From Diplocarpon mali (Eukaryota > Ascomycota > Leotiomycetes > Helotiales > Drepanopezizaceae): a stretch of DNA of 21,471 bases. Positions 1 through 9,349 of the stretch are shown here, one piece after another. The position numbers were made by a program, and so were the translations under genes. The notes beneath the pieces are model-generated. The model searched no databases, was not told where the DNA came from, and saw nothing but the letters and a program-made list of their open reading frames with translations. The stretch is from the NCBI GenBank assembly GCA_024741835.1, contig JAENRP010000521.1, positions 1-21,471 of the forward strand, given 5' to 3'. Positions within the stretch are counted from its first letter, which is position 1. Every line of letters begins with the position of its first letter.

Positions 1-1244
1 AGTTGAACTAGCGTATTTATTAATAAATTTTTCCCGTTTTAATATCTATCTCTTTTGCTTAAAGTCAAGGGTTTGCGTAATAACTTTAACTTCTTAATCT
101 TTAAGCTTAAAGCTATCTTCGTCTATTATATCTTTAATCAATTCGTCTACTATATCGGCTTCGTCCTTATCTACTATAGTTCTAGATTGCTAAGTATCTT
201 TTAATATTTGGACTCTATATTAAGATTCTTAAGTTATATGCGCTGATTTTTAGACTTTAGCTAGTTTTATTAGTATTAAAGGAGTGGCAGATTTAAAAGG
301 ACGCTAAGTATTCTAAGGGTTTTTAAATATAGAAGTAGCATTTATATTAGTTGAAATATTATTATTAACCTATCCTAAGATAGAGATGCCTTTAACTTCT
401 ATAGCTATTTAATTAGAAGCTAAGTCCTTGAGAACTCCCTTAGGTAGGTTGCTAATTGGACTTATATATATATAAGTTGGAATTTTAGCGTTTATATTTA
501 TAATACGCTATCGTTCGACTAAATTCTTGTTCTATTTTATACTATATATTATCGTTCGAATAGTTTATAACTATAAGCGATTCTAGTACTTTTTAATAAG
601 GATAGCTTTTTACCTAGGATCTTTAATGCAAAGTATCTTATACTTATTAATATATATAACCCCTGTATTAATAAAATATTAGAAAAGAGGATATTTGTTA
701 TAATACTTATATAAAGGGCAGTTGGGTTCCTTATTATTGCAGAAGTTGCAAGTTAATCTTCTTCTATTGCCGTTTCCTTAATACCCTATAGTATTAATAT
801 TAGCAGAGTGCTAATTGGGATTATTATCTCCTTCTTTAGTCAACTATTAAGTTCTTATATTAGCTGGTTCCGAATGATAAGAGGAAGGAGTCTAGTAATA
901 GGAACTATTAGGTTAACTTATAGTAGCCGAGTTTTGTCTATTACCAAACTAAGGAATATGCTATTTTTCTTATAAGAGATTATTAATCCTAGTTTCTAAG
1001 CTTTAGATTCGGAGTTTTGCAAATTAGGTCTTAAGTTCCTTAATTCTAAGGTTAGATCTTACTCTTAGGTTAGGCCTATAAGTGAAAGGTATAACTATTA
1101 GATTCTTCTTTACCTCCTTTATAATTTCTAAAGCCTTTAAGTATTCTTAAACCAGGCTCTTAAGGTCTTTAATATAGGAGGGAGTAGGGGCTTTTTCCTA
1201 CTTTATAATATTAATAGTTCTCTTATTAAGATCTGATTTTAAAG
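1..1244. repeat. Left outer inverted-repeat segment, identical to right end
   Basis: Read in reverse complement, this segment matches 20228-21471 base for base with no gap (x pairs with 21472-x). I compared it block by block and found no mismatch. The first difference is at 1245 (T here, C in the mirrored strand). The content is the 3' portion of a Gypsy-like gag frame on the minus strand. The match runs to the first base of the window, so the true outer end of the repeat cannot be seen. Confidence 0.95.
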
Positions 1245-2127
1245 TAAAGGCTGAGAATTCCTTAAATAAGGCAAAGGTTATAAGGTCTTGCTTATTAATC
1301 TTAAAATGCTTAATAATCTTGTTTTAAAGGCTAGTAAGTAATCTAAGTAAGAAAAGGCGGCCTTTTTCAACTTTGCTAAGTATTTTCTAGCTAATTAAGA
1401 TATTTAATATATAAGTAAAAGTCTGATAATAGTTCTTAAGTTCTTTAAGAGTCTAAGTGATTAAAATAAATTCCTTTAAGAAAGCCAAAGTATTACGAAT
1501 CTGCTATTTATCAAATTTATAGAATTCAGACTTAAAAGCCTTAATAAGGAGTTCCTATAAACTATGCGTTTTCTATTTAAGGAAGGATTTGATAATATCT
1601 TTACTTATATAATTATAGTAGTAAGAGAGCTAAGAAATCATATCTACTTATAGAATACTAAAATCGTAATAAGTTTCCTTATATTATTTAAAGAAATTAG
1701 TAATATTAGCTCTTATAAAGTAAGGAGCATTAAAAGAATTAAGGAAAGGAAAGTGGTTAGTAATAGCCTTAAATGCGGTTATTATTATTTTATATTAACT
1801 ATTTAAATTAATAGAATTTATAAAGGGCAAAAGGGAAACTTTAATATTGCGAGATTGATTGTTAAAAGGAGTACTTCGAAATTCAAAAGGGCTTAAAGAA
1901 TACTTAGAATCCGAATCAATCTTAAAGTGATTAGGATAAGTTTAAAAAGATTTAAATAAAGGGTTAGTAAAAAGTTTAAAATTGTTATTATTTTTAATGT
2001 TTTCTAATATTAATATTAAAAAAGTAAGTAGCAGTCTTAAGTTATTTAAAGATATCTTTTTATCCTCTTACTTATAAGCTAGGCTTAAGAGTGAAATTCC
2101 GGATTCTATTAAAAGTTTAATTTAAGT
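1..2127 (-). pseudogene. Ty3/Gypsy-like gag remnant, RIP-degraded, left copy
   Basis: The mirror image of the gag frame at 19345-21471, read outward from the inner LTR. The outer 1244 bases give the same sequence as the right copy; the inner part differs mainly by transitions. In-frame stops are TAA or TAG, as expected when CAA/CAG codons are hit by RIP. The gag-type helix core (GRLFLLGLPTG in the right copy) is mutated here, and the Cys patch (CNFC) is retained near 745-755 on the minus strand. The start is set only by symmetry: the ATG of the right copy is not present here. The frame is open at base 1, so protease and pol, if present, lie outside the window. Family assignment rests on the gag core motif and is moderate. 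Confidence 0.6.
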
Positions 2128-2360
2128 TTACTAAGAGATTTTAAATAGATGCTAAATAGCTAATAAAAGCGTTATAATTAATTATAATAAAATAAGGTTT
2201 ACTTAATTAAGGACTAATTTTTAAAATAAGGTTTATATATAAGAGTCTTCTTAGCCTTTAGGCCAATTCCTATTAGTTCTTAGAATAAAGGGGTCTTTAA
2301 AGATAATTCTAAGGTAAATTTTAAAGTTCTATTAAATTAAAGCAGTTGAATTATTAAATC
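1245..2360. repeat. Left inverted-repeat arm, diverged part before the Copia insertion
   Basis: This pairs with 19112-20227 without net length change, so the 21472-x rule still holds at 2358. Differences from the right arm are nearly all C/T or G/A, as RIP would leave. The segment ends in AAATC (2356-2360), the target duplication of the outer Copia element. It covers the 5' half of the minus-strand gag and part of its leader. Confidence 0.9.
2356..2360. repeat. Target-site duplication AAATC, left copy
   Basis: It directly precedes TATTGAG of the 5' LTR and is repeated at 14674-14678 after CTCAATA. The empty site in the opposite arm reads AGATT, which differs by two transitions. Confidence 0.85.
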
Positions 2361-2555
2361 TATTGAGATAGGTGATATAGCCATTACTCCGATGTATTAT
2401 CATATGACCCTATTGCTTAGTCAGTAGGATATTAATACGTATATAGCTATAGGGAAGAAAGGGGTAACCTTCCTTACCTAACTCTTACTAATATATTGAC
2501 TATCGACCTTTAGAAGCCTCCTTTACCTACTGCGCCGACTCACTTAAGCTTAATA
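2361..2555 (+). repeat. 5' LTR of the outer Copia element
   Basis: It is 195 bp, starting TATTGAG and ending CTTAATA (CTCAATA in the 3' partner), so the termini are a 7-bp inverted pair. It has kept CATATGACC and GATGTATT in its first third, where the 3' LTR has changed to TA-rich sequence. The primer-binding site abuts its end. Confidence 0.9.
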
Positions 2556-2567
2556 GGTTATAAGCCC
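2556..2567 (+). other. Primer-binding site, initiator tRNA-Met anticodon arm type
   Basis: GGTTATAAGCCC starts at the base after the LTR. Its complement differs by one transition from GGGCTCATAACC, the anticodon stem-loop of eukaryotic initiator tRNA-Met. Drosophila copia uses the same internal tRNA-iMet region as a half-tRNA primer. The one mismatch is a TG-to-TA change, as RIP makes. Confidence 0.65.
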
Positions 2568-2674
2568 TGACTAGACTGATAATAGATTATTAACTTCCTT
2601 TGGAAAGCACTTGCGCTACAACTGTTAGTAGGAAGTTGAATGAGACTTATAGTAAGAGGCGAGCAATCGGCGAA

Positions 2675-2815
2675 TAAGAGGTATGATTCCCTATTTAGCT
2701 AACCTGTATTGCAAGAGGTATGATTCCTTGCTTTATAACCCTTTAGTATTGCAAGAGGTATGATTCCTTGCTTTACTGTATTTCGTAGGAGGTGTGATTC
2801 CCTGCATTATAGCCT
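2675..2815 (+). repeat. Four imperfect tandem repeats in the outer Copia leader
   Basis: Units of about 29-40 bp share AAGAGGTATGATTCC followed by TTGCTTTA or CCTATTTA. They lie in the 5' untranslated leader between the primer-binding site and the gag start. The inner element has the same set, so they belong to the family. No function is known to me; packaging or dimerisation is only a guess. Confidence 0.75.
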
Positions 2816-2964
2816 AGAAAAAAAACCCTTTTCGATAAGAGGACTTCCTTCCTATTTAATACTTCTATAATACTGCTATTTAATCATTTCAACTTTTCGA
2901 TAGGAGGAGTGCCCTTAACCATTTAATTTATTTGATTTTAAAAAAAAACGCAATTCTATTCGAA

Positions 2965-3332
2965 ATGGCAATAGCTTCCGATTCCGACCGAAACACCAGA
3001 CCTAGAGACCTCTAGCTCTCTCGAAAGAACTGGCAATAATGGTTCGACGATTTAGAGCTTTATTTCAAGAGCAAAGGCATTGAAATGGCGATTTAAAAGA
3101 CACTTATTAAATATGCGAGAATAGCCCCTTATACTCCTTTTACTAATTCGTATACTTCTACTTTAATAGCTAATATAACTGCTAAGGATTTGCCAGATAT
3201 ATTAAATAAGCTTAGCTTAAGAGCTTTAGTAGATAATAACTAAGAATCTTAAAGGCAGATTTTAAATATAGAAAAGGAGAAGGAGTATAAGCTGGCCTTA
3301 GCTAAATGCAAGCTTAAGATTAATAGAGGTTT
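2965..3332 (+). pseudogene. Outer Copia gag-pol, N-terminal gag segment
   Basis: It starts at the first in-frame ATG after the leader (MAIASDSDRNTRPRDL) and continues in one frame to the inner insertion site. Next comes a Trp-containing stretch, KNWQ, stop, WFDDLELYFKSKGIE, which looks like the N-terminal gag helices of Copia elements. Stops are TAG/TAA at likely Gln positions. The segment ends in GGTTT (3328-3332), and the same codon frame continues at 9350. It is better preserved than the inner copy: two Trp codons and several Met codons survive here and are stops or Ile there. Confidence 0.85.
3328..3332. repeat. Target-site duplication GGTTT, left copy
   Basis: It precedes TGTTAAG (mutated TATTGAG) of the inner 5' LTR and is repeated at 9345-9349. 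The intact gag of the inner element has GGTTT at the same codon, which confirms the target. Confidence 0.88.
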
Positions 3333-3527
3333 TGTTAAGATAGGTGATACAGCCATCACTCCGATGTATTATCATATGACCCTACTGCTTAATCAGTAGG
3401 ATATTGATACGTATATAGCTAAAGGGAAGAAAGGGGTAACCTTCCTTCCCTAACTCTTATTAATATATCGACTATTGACCTTTAGAAGTTTCTATTACCT
3501 ACTGCGCCAACTTATTTAAGCTTAATA
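3333..3527 (+). repeat. 5' LTR of the inner Copia element
   Basis: It is 195 bp and collinear with the other LTRs of the family. It starts TGTTAAG and ends CTTAATA. Like the outer 5' LTR, it keeps GATACAGCCATCACTCC and CATATGACC in its first third, where the 3' LTRs are mutated. Confidence 0.9.
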
Positions 3528-3539
3528 GGTTATAAGCCC
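3528..3539 (+). other. Primer-binding site of the inner Copia element
   Basis: GGTTATAAGCCC directly follows the LTR, the same as at 2556-2567. It is complementary to the anticodon arm of initiator tRNA-Met apart from one TG-to-TA change. Confidence 0.65.
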
Positions 3540-3644
3540 TAGATAGACCGATAATAGATTATTAACTTCCCTTAGAAAGCACTTGCGCTGCAACTATTAG
3601 TAGGAAGTTGAATAAGACTTGTAGTAAGAGGCGAGCAATTGGCA

Positions 3645-3790
3645 AATAGGAGGTATAATTCCCTATTTAGCCAACTTGTATTGCAAGAGGTGTGATTCCT
3701 TGCTTTATAACCCCTTTGGTACTACAAGAGGTATGATTCCTTGCTTTACTATATTTCATAAGAGGTATAATTCCCTGCGTTATAGCCTAA
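3645..3790 (+). repeat. Tandem repeats in the inner Copia leader
   Basis: Four imperfect units share AGAGGTRTGATTCC or its mutated form (AGGTATAATTCC), at the same place as in the outer element. They lie in the untranslated leader. Confidence 0.72.
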
Positions 3791-3927
3791 AAACCCTTTT
3801 CGATAAGAGGACTTCCTCCCTATTTAATACTTTTATAATACCTGCTATTTAATTATTTCAACTTTTTAATAAGAGGAGTGCCCTTAACCATTTAATTTAT
3901 TTGATTTTAAACGCAATTCTATTTAAA

Positions 3928-6900
3928 ATGGTAATAGTATCCGATTCCGATCGAAATACTAAGCCTAAAGACCTCTAACTCTCTTAGAAGAACTAGCAAT
4001 AATAGTTCAACGATTTAAAGCTTTACTTCAAGAGCAAAGGCATTGAAATAGCGATTCAAAAGACACTTATTAAATACATAAGAATAGCCCCTTATACTCC
4101 TTCTACTAATTCGTCTACTTCTACTTTAATAGCTAATACAACTGCTAAAGATTTGCCAGATATATTAAATAAGCTTAGCCTAAGAGCTTTAATAGATAAT
4201 AATTAAGAATCCTAAAGGTAGATTTTAAATATGGAAAAGGAGAAGGAGTATAGGCTAGCCTTAGCTAAATATAAGTTTAAGATCAATAGAGGTTTAAGTG
4301 ATAAAGACCGAGATTTTGTTTAAGTTTATAATAATATAAAAATAAGATAGGATACGTTAAAGGTAAAATACTCTTAGATAACTACCTTTAATACTTAGCA
4401 TCTACTATAGCAAATTACTTCATTTTAATATAGAAAAGATAAAGATAGTAAGGATATAGATATGAATATAGACTTTGCTTAATCTATACTATATAAAGTA
4501 AAAAGGAGAGTAAGAGCTATAGATCCTAAGATAGCTATAACTTTTAAGGAAACTTAGCTTTTTAGTTTCCTACTTAATAGCCTTCCTCTTAAGTTTACTA
4601 TTGCGAAATAATCTCTTCTTATCTAACCTAACCTTAAGATCTATAAGAAGATCGACCTCCTTTAAACTATTAAGCAAGACCTTAAAGGACGCTTTAAGTT
4701 GGCAAATGCTACATTATAGGGCAATAATAAGCCTAAGAAGAGGAAGAAGCGTAGGATAAGCCCTTAAGCTTATTAGGGATACTACTTCTATAATAGTGCT
4801 TATAATATTACTAATTATAAAGTTAGAAGGCAATTGATCGATATAGTCGCTAGCTTTAATATTAAGAAGCAATTGAAGCAGAAGTTAAGAAGCAAACTGC
4901 CCTTATCCTACTAAAGGCTGCAACTACTAAGGAAAGGCAAAGGAAAAGGCTATTTAGCCAGAACTTTAACAAATACCTTTAATAATAATAGTAGGTTATT
5001 TAAACTTAAATCCACTTTTAATAATTTAAACGATAATTATAATAAAAATGCCTATATCTTAAAAGCCGATCTTCGTAAGATCCTTGAATCCAATTAGTAT
5101 AATAATACTAGTTATATAATATATATAACTGATAAATCCTACCTATTTAAAGGCCTGCTTATTAAAATAAAAAGGCGCTCTATTAAGGTTGGTAGTAGAA
5201 GGTTATATATAGATTCGATAGGTATAGTAGAGATAAATATCGCTAGCGTTTCTTTCCTTTTATAAAATGTTCTCCTTATACCTAGCTTAAGTATTAATCT
5301 TTTATCTAACCGCAAGATCTATATAAAGTTAAATTATATAAGAGTTTTTAATAATCAATTTATATAGTTTATAAATAACAATTATAAAGTGATTTTTAAG
5401 GCTAAAATCAAAGATAGATTTTATATTATCTTAAAGGTAATATTATAGAAATTGACTCCTAGGCTGGACCTATAAGCAGGTTCCTTTAAAGAAAGTGCAC
5501 TCTTTGCCTTAATACAATTAAGTAAGGATAGGAAGAATAGATGGACTCTTAAGCTAAGATCGTAAGTAGAATTCGCAGAAATAACTCTTAGGCTAAGACT
5601 GCAAGTGAAATTCGCAAATTTATTAAAGATGACTCTTAAGCTAGGACTGCAAGTAGATCTTGCCATTTCTAAGAAATTGACTCTTAAGCTAGGACTGCAA
5701 GTGGATCTTGCGGTTTTATTAAAAACGACTCTTAAGCCAGGCTTATAATTGGAAAACGGTAAAACCTTGAACTGCTATTATTAGTCCTTTTTAGCTGCTA
5801 ATAATAAAGTATCGACTAATAATAGGCTATTAAAGCTATTAGAAGCCAAAAGCCTATTAAAGTATTAGCTAATATATAAAAGATTCGCGCATTTAAGATT
5901 AAAGAAATTAAAGGGCCTATATAAGGTCTTAACTTTAAAATAGAAGATCTAAATACTAAAGGATCGCCTAGTATGCCGAATTTGCAAGCTAATAAAACTT
6001 CGAAATTAAATACAAATTAAGCTTAGTCTATAGAAAGACTTAATACTAGCGCTAATATCTATTAATACTATTAGACTATTTATAACCTTAATTAAAGGAA
6101 ATAATTAGTTTTCTTAAATAGTAGATAACTCTACTTAATAGATATAGACTATTTATACTAGGATTAAATCTAAGCTTATAGAAAAGCTAGAAACTTAGAA
6201 AGTAATAGAAGAATACTAGACCTAGTTAAAGCTAATAGCTATTAGGTTTAATAACGCATTAAAGATTAAGGTAAAGCTTAATAAATAGGTAAAATAAGGA
6301 GTTTATTATAAACTAATTATAATATATAAAGGTTCTTATTAAAATAGTATCGCTAAGCGAAGCATTTAATAAGTAGAGACTAACTATTACGCTCTACTAT
6401 AAGATACTGACTTACTACTGGAATTCTAGGACCTTGCGGTTAAGGCAAACGCATACTTATAAAATAGAATAGGTAGTAGACTAATAGTTAATAGTACTCA
6501 AATATCGCTATATAAGGCATATTTTAAATAGAAACTAAGCTTAGACTATATCTGCATCTTTAAAAGCATCTACTACTCCTATATTAGCCTAAAGTCCTAG
6601 CCCGCAGGTATAAAGAGTAAGAAGCTAATAGACTAAGGTAGAAAGTGTATATTTATTAAATATATTAAATAGATAATAAAACAATAGATAGTATATACGC
6701 TAGATCTAAGGCAAGTAATTATATCTTTAGTAATTAAGTTCAACGAATCTCGAAATAAGGAGAAGCTATCCTTAAAGCTTTATATAACTAGAGATTCGCA
6801 AGGTATACCACTCAATAGTAATACTATTAAGTTAAACTAACAACCCCTCTCTCTTAGCTTAAGTATATTAAGCGCACCTACTGATCAACGACTTACTAAT

Positions 6901-9022
6901 CGCCTAAAGGCCGAATAGACTATTCCTATTATTTGCAAACTGCCTAAAGTATAAAACAACTTTGATATTATTATCTCTTTAATTAAAGTACCTATAGTAA
7001 AGGATATTCCTAAAATAAGTATAAGTAATAATAAGCCTCTACTATTAGAAAGCGGTTCCTTAGATAATAAGCCTATAGAACCTATAGCCGAACCTACGCC
7101 TTTGAAAAGGAATAGAGACCTAGAACTAGAAGACGCCTTAGATAAATGCGAATTTAAGCGTATCTAAGCTATAATAGCGCATAAGATCTACAAGCTTGAA
7201 CTTTAATAGAGCTTTGATAAAGATAATATATTCCTAACCGCTAAGAGGATAATGAAAATCTCTCTTCTAAAGATGTATAATAAAGCTATTAACAACTTAG
7301 AGAATAGAGTAGTATAGAATGAGGCAATCTAAGAGGAGATAAGCTCTCTTATTACAAATAGCATATAGATAGAGGAACTAACGTTAAAGGACGTAAACCT
7401 AGTTTTAATAAAGTGGGTCTTTATAATTAAGATATATGCAAATAGGACCTTAGAATATTATAAGGCAAGGCTTATAACTAAGGGCTTCTCTTAATAGTAT
7501 AAAGAAGACTACTTTAATACATTTGTACTAATAGTTTATATAAATACCCTTTATATATTTATAGTAATAGTAGCCGCTAAGGACCTTAAATGCAAATAGT
7601 ATAATATTAAAAATGCATTTACTAAAGCGATTATAAAGGAACAGATTTTTCTCTCCTAACCTAATAGTATTCTTATATATGCTGGCCACTCTCTTTATAT
7701 ACTTTATAGTATCTATAAGCTTAAATAATCAGCTTATGATTAAAACCTCTTATATAGCTTTGCTTTAATAGAAATAGGATTCGTTTAAAGCTTAGCTAAC
7801 CTTTATCTTTTTACCTATACTAAGCGTAGAATCAAGTTACTTTTATATATTAACGATATTGCTATAGCTGCGAAAACAACTACTTAATTAGATTGGTTCT
7901 TTATAATAATTCGGAAACGTTTTAATACTAAGGATCTAAGGGGAATTTATAAGATCCTTAGCATCTGCGTTATAAGGAACCGCTCTACTTAAGAACTCTA
8001 GTTAGATTAAGAGCAGTATATTAAAAAGATCCTAGACTAAATAGGACTCTCTACTTATGCTCCTAACTTTAAGCCAAAGCGTACTCCAATTAAAGGAAAG
8101 TATAATAAGTTAGAGCCTATTAATAAAAATGAGTAAAGAGGAGATTTAAAGAAGTACTAATAGGACATTAGAGCAATTATATATACTATAGTATATATAA
8201 GACTAAATATTGCCTTTATTATTAAGCAACTTAATTAGAACTTAAAGGATCTGACGATTTAATATAAGAATGCAATTAAGCGACTTAAAAGGTACCTTCG
8301 ATTGATAATCATATAGAAGGTAAGATACGGACTAACGAAATATATAAGCGCAAAGCTTAAGGTATATACTGATTTTAACTAGGCAAATATAAAAGGTCGG
8401 AAAAGTATATCTAAAAGCGTAGCAGTACTATATAGCAGACCTATATCGTAAGAAAGTAGGAAGTAGAAATTAATAGCTACCGCAAGTACTAAGGCCGAAT
8501 ATATATTAATATTATTAAATTGTAAGTAAGGATTATAGATTGCCTAAGTTTTAAAAGATATAGGTTTTACTAAGTATATTAGATAAGATAAGAACTGTAT
8601 TAATCTTTAAGTAGATAATATAAGGGCGATTGTACTTATAAAGAACCTATACTTATATAAGCGGTCGAAATATATTAATATTGCCTATTACTTTATCTAC
8701 GACCTTATTATAAAGAATAAGTTATCGATTACCTATATCCTAACTAATCGAATAGTAGCAAATGGATTTATAAAGCTATTAAAAATAGTTATAAAGTTTA
8801 AAGTGTTTAAAGATATACTAAGGTTGTAAAAGATAGTAAGGGCTTAGCAGGCTTAAGGACGACTCCTAGGCCTATCTTATAAGTTAGATTATATAGTCTT
8901 ATAAAGGAAAGTTTTTAGATCGACTCCTAGGCTTAGACTGCAAGTCAAGTCATATAGTCTTATAAAGGAATATCTTTTAGGAAATTTAACTCTTAGTCCT
9001 ACCTTATAAATAGGATTGGTGA
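3928..9022 (+). pseudogene. Inner Copia gag-pol polyprotein, RIP-killed
   Basis: The first in-frame ATG after the leader is at 3928. One frame runs to about 8975, where a 1-bp length difference from the outer copy shifts the tail; a TGA aligned with the outer stop is at 9020-9022. Domain order is gag, zinc knuckle (about 4780-4820; all Cys/His positions changed to Tyr or other residues), protease (about 5100-5360, active-site NTS), six decapeptide repeats (5454-5750), GAG-pre-integrase (CRICKLIKL kept, near 5970), integrase (about 6020-6850), RT (KWVF near 7410, YIND at 7846-7857) and RNase H (about 8340-8760). Stops are TAA/TAG at Gln positions. The frame is more degraded in gag than the outer copy, but pol has kept some residues the outer copy lost, so RIP hit the two independently. 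Confidence 0.9.
5454..5750 (+). repeat. Array of 6 degenerate decapeptide repeats in inner Copia pol
   Basis: Six units, each beginning (G/A)ACTCTTAAG or GACTCCTAGG, encode variants of T-L-K-L-G-L-Q-V-D with 3- or 6-residue spacers after a longer first gap. They lie in frame between protease and GAG-pre-integrase. This is half the unit number of the outer copy. The flanks (KVIFKAKIKD before, LENGKT after) match in both copies, so the difference lies in the array. One more unit lies at 8921-8950 in the C-terminal tail. Confidence 0.85.
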
Positions 9023-9140
9023 TTTTAATAGAGGTTGCTATTAATTGATTGTTTTTAATTTAAAGAGATACTTAAGAGTTAGATTAGCGTAAAAGGATAG
9101 TTATTATTTTCCTAACTGCAGGTCAATTGGAGTAAGGTCT

Positions 9141-9149
9141 AAGTAAAGG
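9141..9149 (+). other. Polypurine tract of the inner Copia element
   Basis: AAGTAAAGG abuts TATTAAG of the inner 3' LTR, equivalent to 14471-14478. Confidence 0.58.
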
Positions 9150-9344
9150 TATTAAGATAGGTAATATAGCTATCACTCTAATATATTATTATATAATCCT
9201 ATTGCTTAATTAATAGGATATTAATACATATATAGCTAAAGGGAAGAAAGGGGTAACCTTCCTTCCTTAACTCTTACTAATATATCGACTATCGACCTCT
9301 AGAAGTTTCTATTACCTACTGCGCCGACTTATTTAAGCTTAATA
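9150..9344 (+). repeat. 3' LTR of the inner Copia element
   Basis: It is 195 bp and ends CTTAATA. Its first third is strongly converted to TA-rich sequence and shares most derived bases with the outer 3' LTR, although the two belong to different insertions. Confidence 0.9.
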
Positions 9345-9349
9345 GGTTT
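9345..9349. repeat. Target-site duplication GGTTT, right copy
   Basis: It follows CTTAATA of the inner 3' LTR and matches 3328-3332. Outer gag coding resumes directly after it. Confidence 0.88.

Larger units (their letters stand above)
3333..9344 (+). mobile_element. Inner Copia-type LTR retrotransposon, inserted in outer gag
   Basis: A 6012-bp element with 195-bp LTRs (3333-3527, 9150-9344) and GGTTT duplications (3328-3332, 9345-9349). It belongs to the same family as the outer element, with the same leader repeats, primer site and gag-pol order, and lies in the same orientation. The interrupted outer gag reads through when the element and one GGTTT are removed. It is about 280 bp shorter than the outer copy, nearly all explained by having six fewer decapeptide units. 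Confidence 0.93.

Noticed and set aside
2671..2815. CRISPR-like array
   Set aside because: The units are contiguous imperfect tandem repeats without unique spacers, and they sit in a retrotransposon leader.
5421..5666. 81-codon minus-strand open frame as a gene
   Set aside because: It is antisense to the decapeptide array and flanking pol of the inner Copia copy. Its repeats are the reverse reading of the array.
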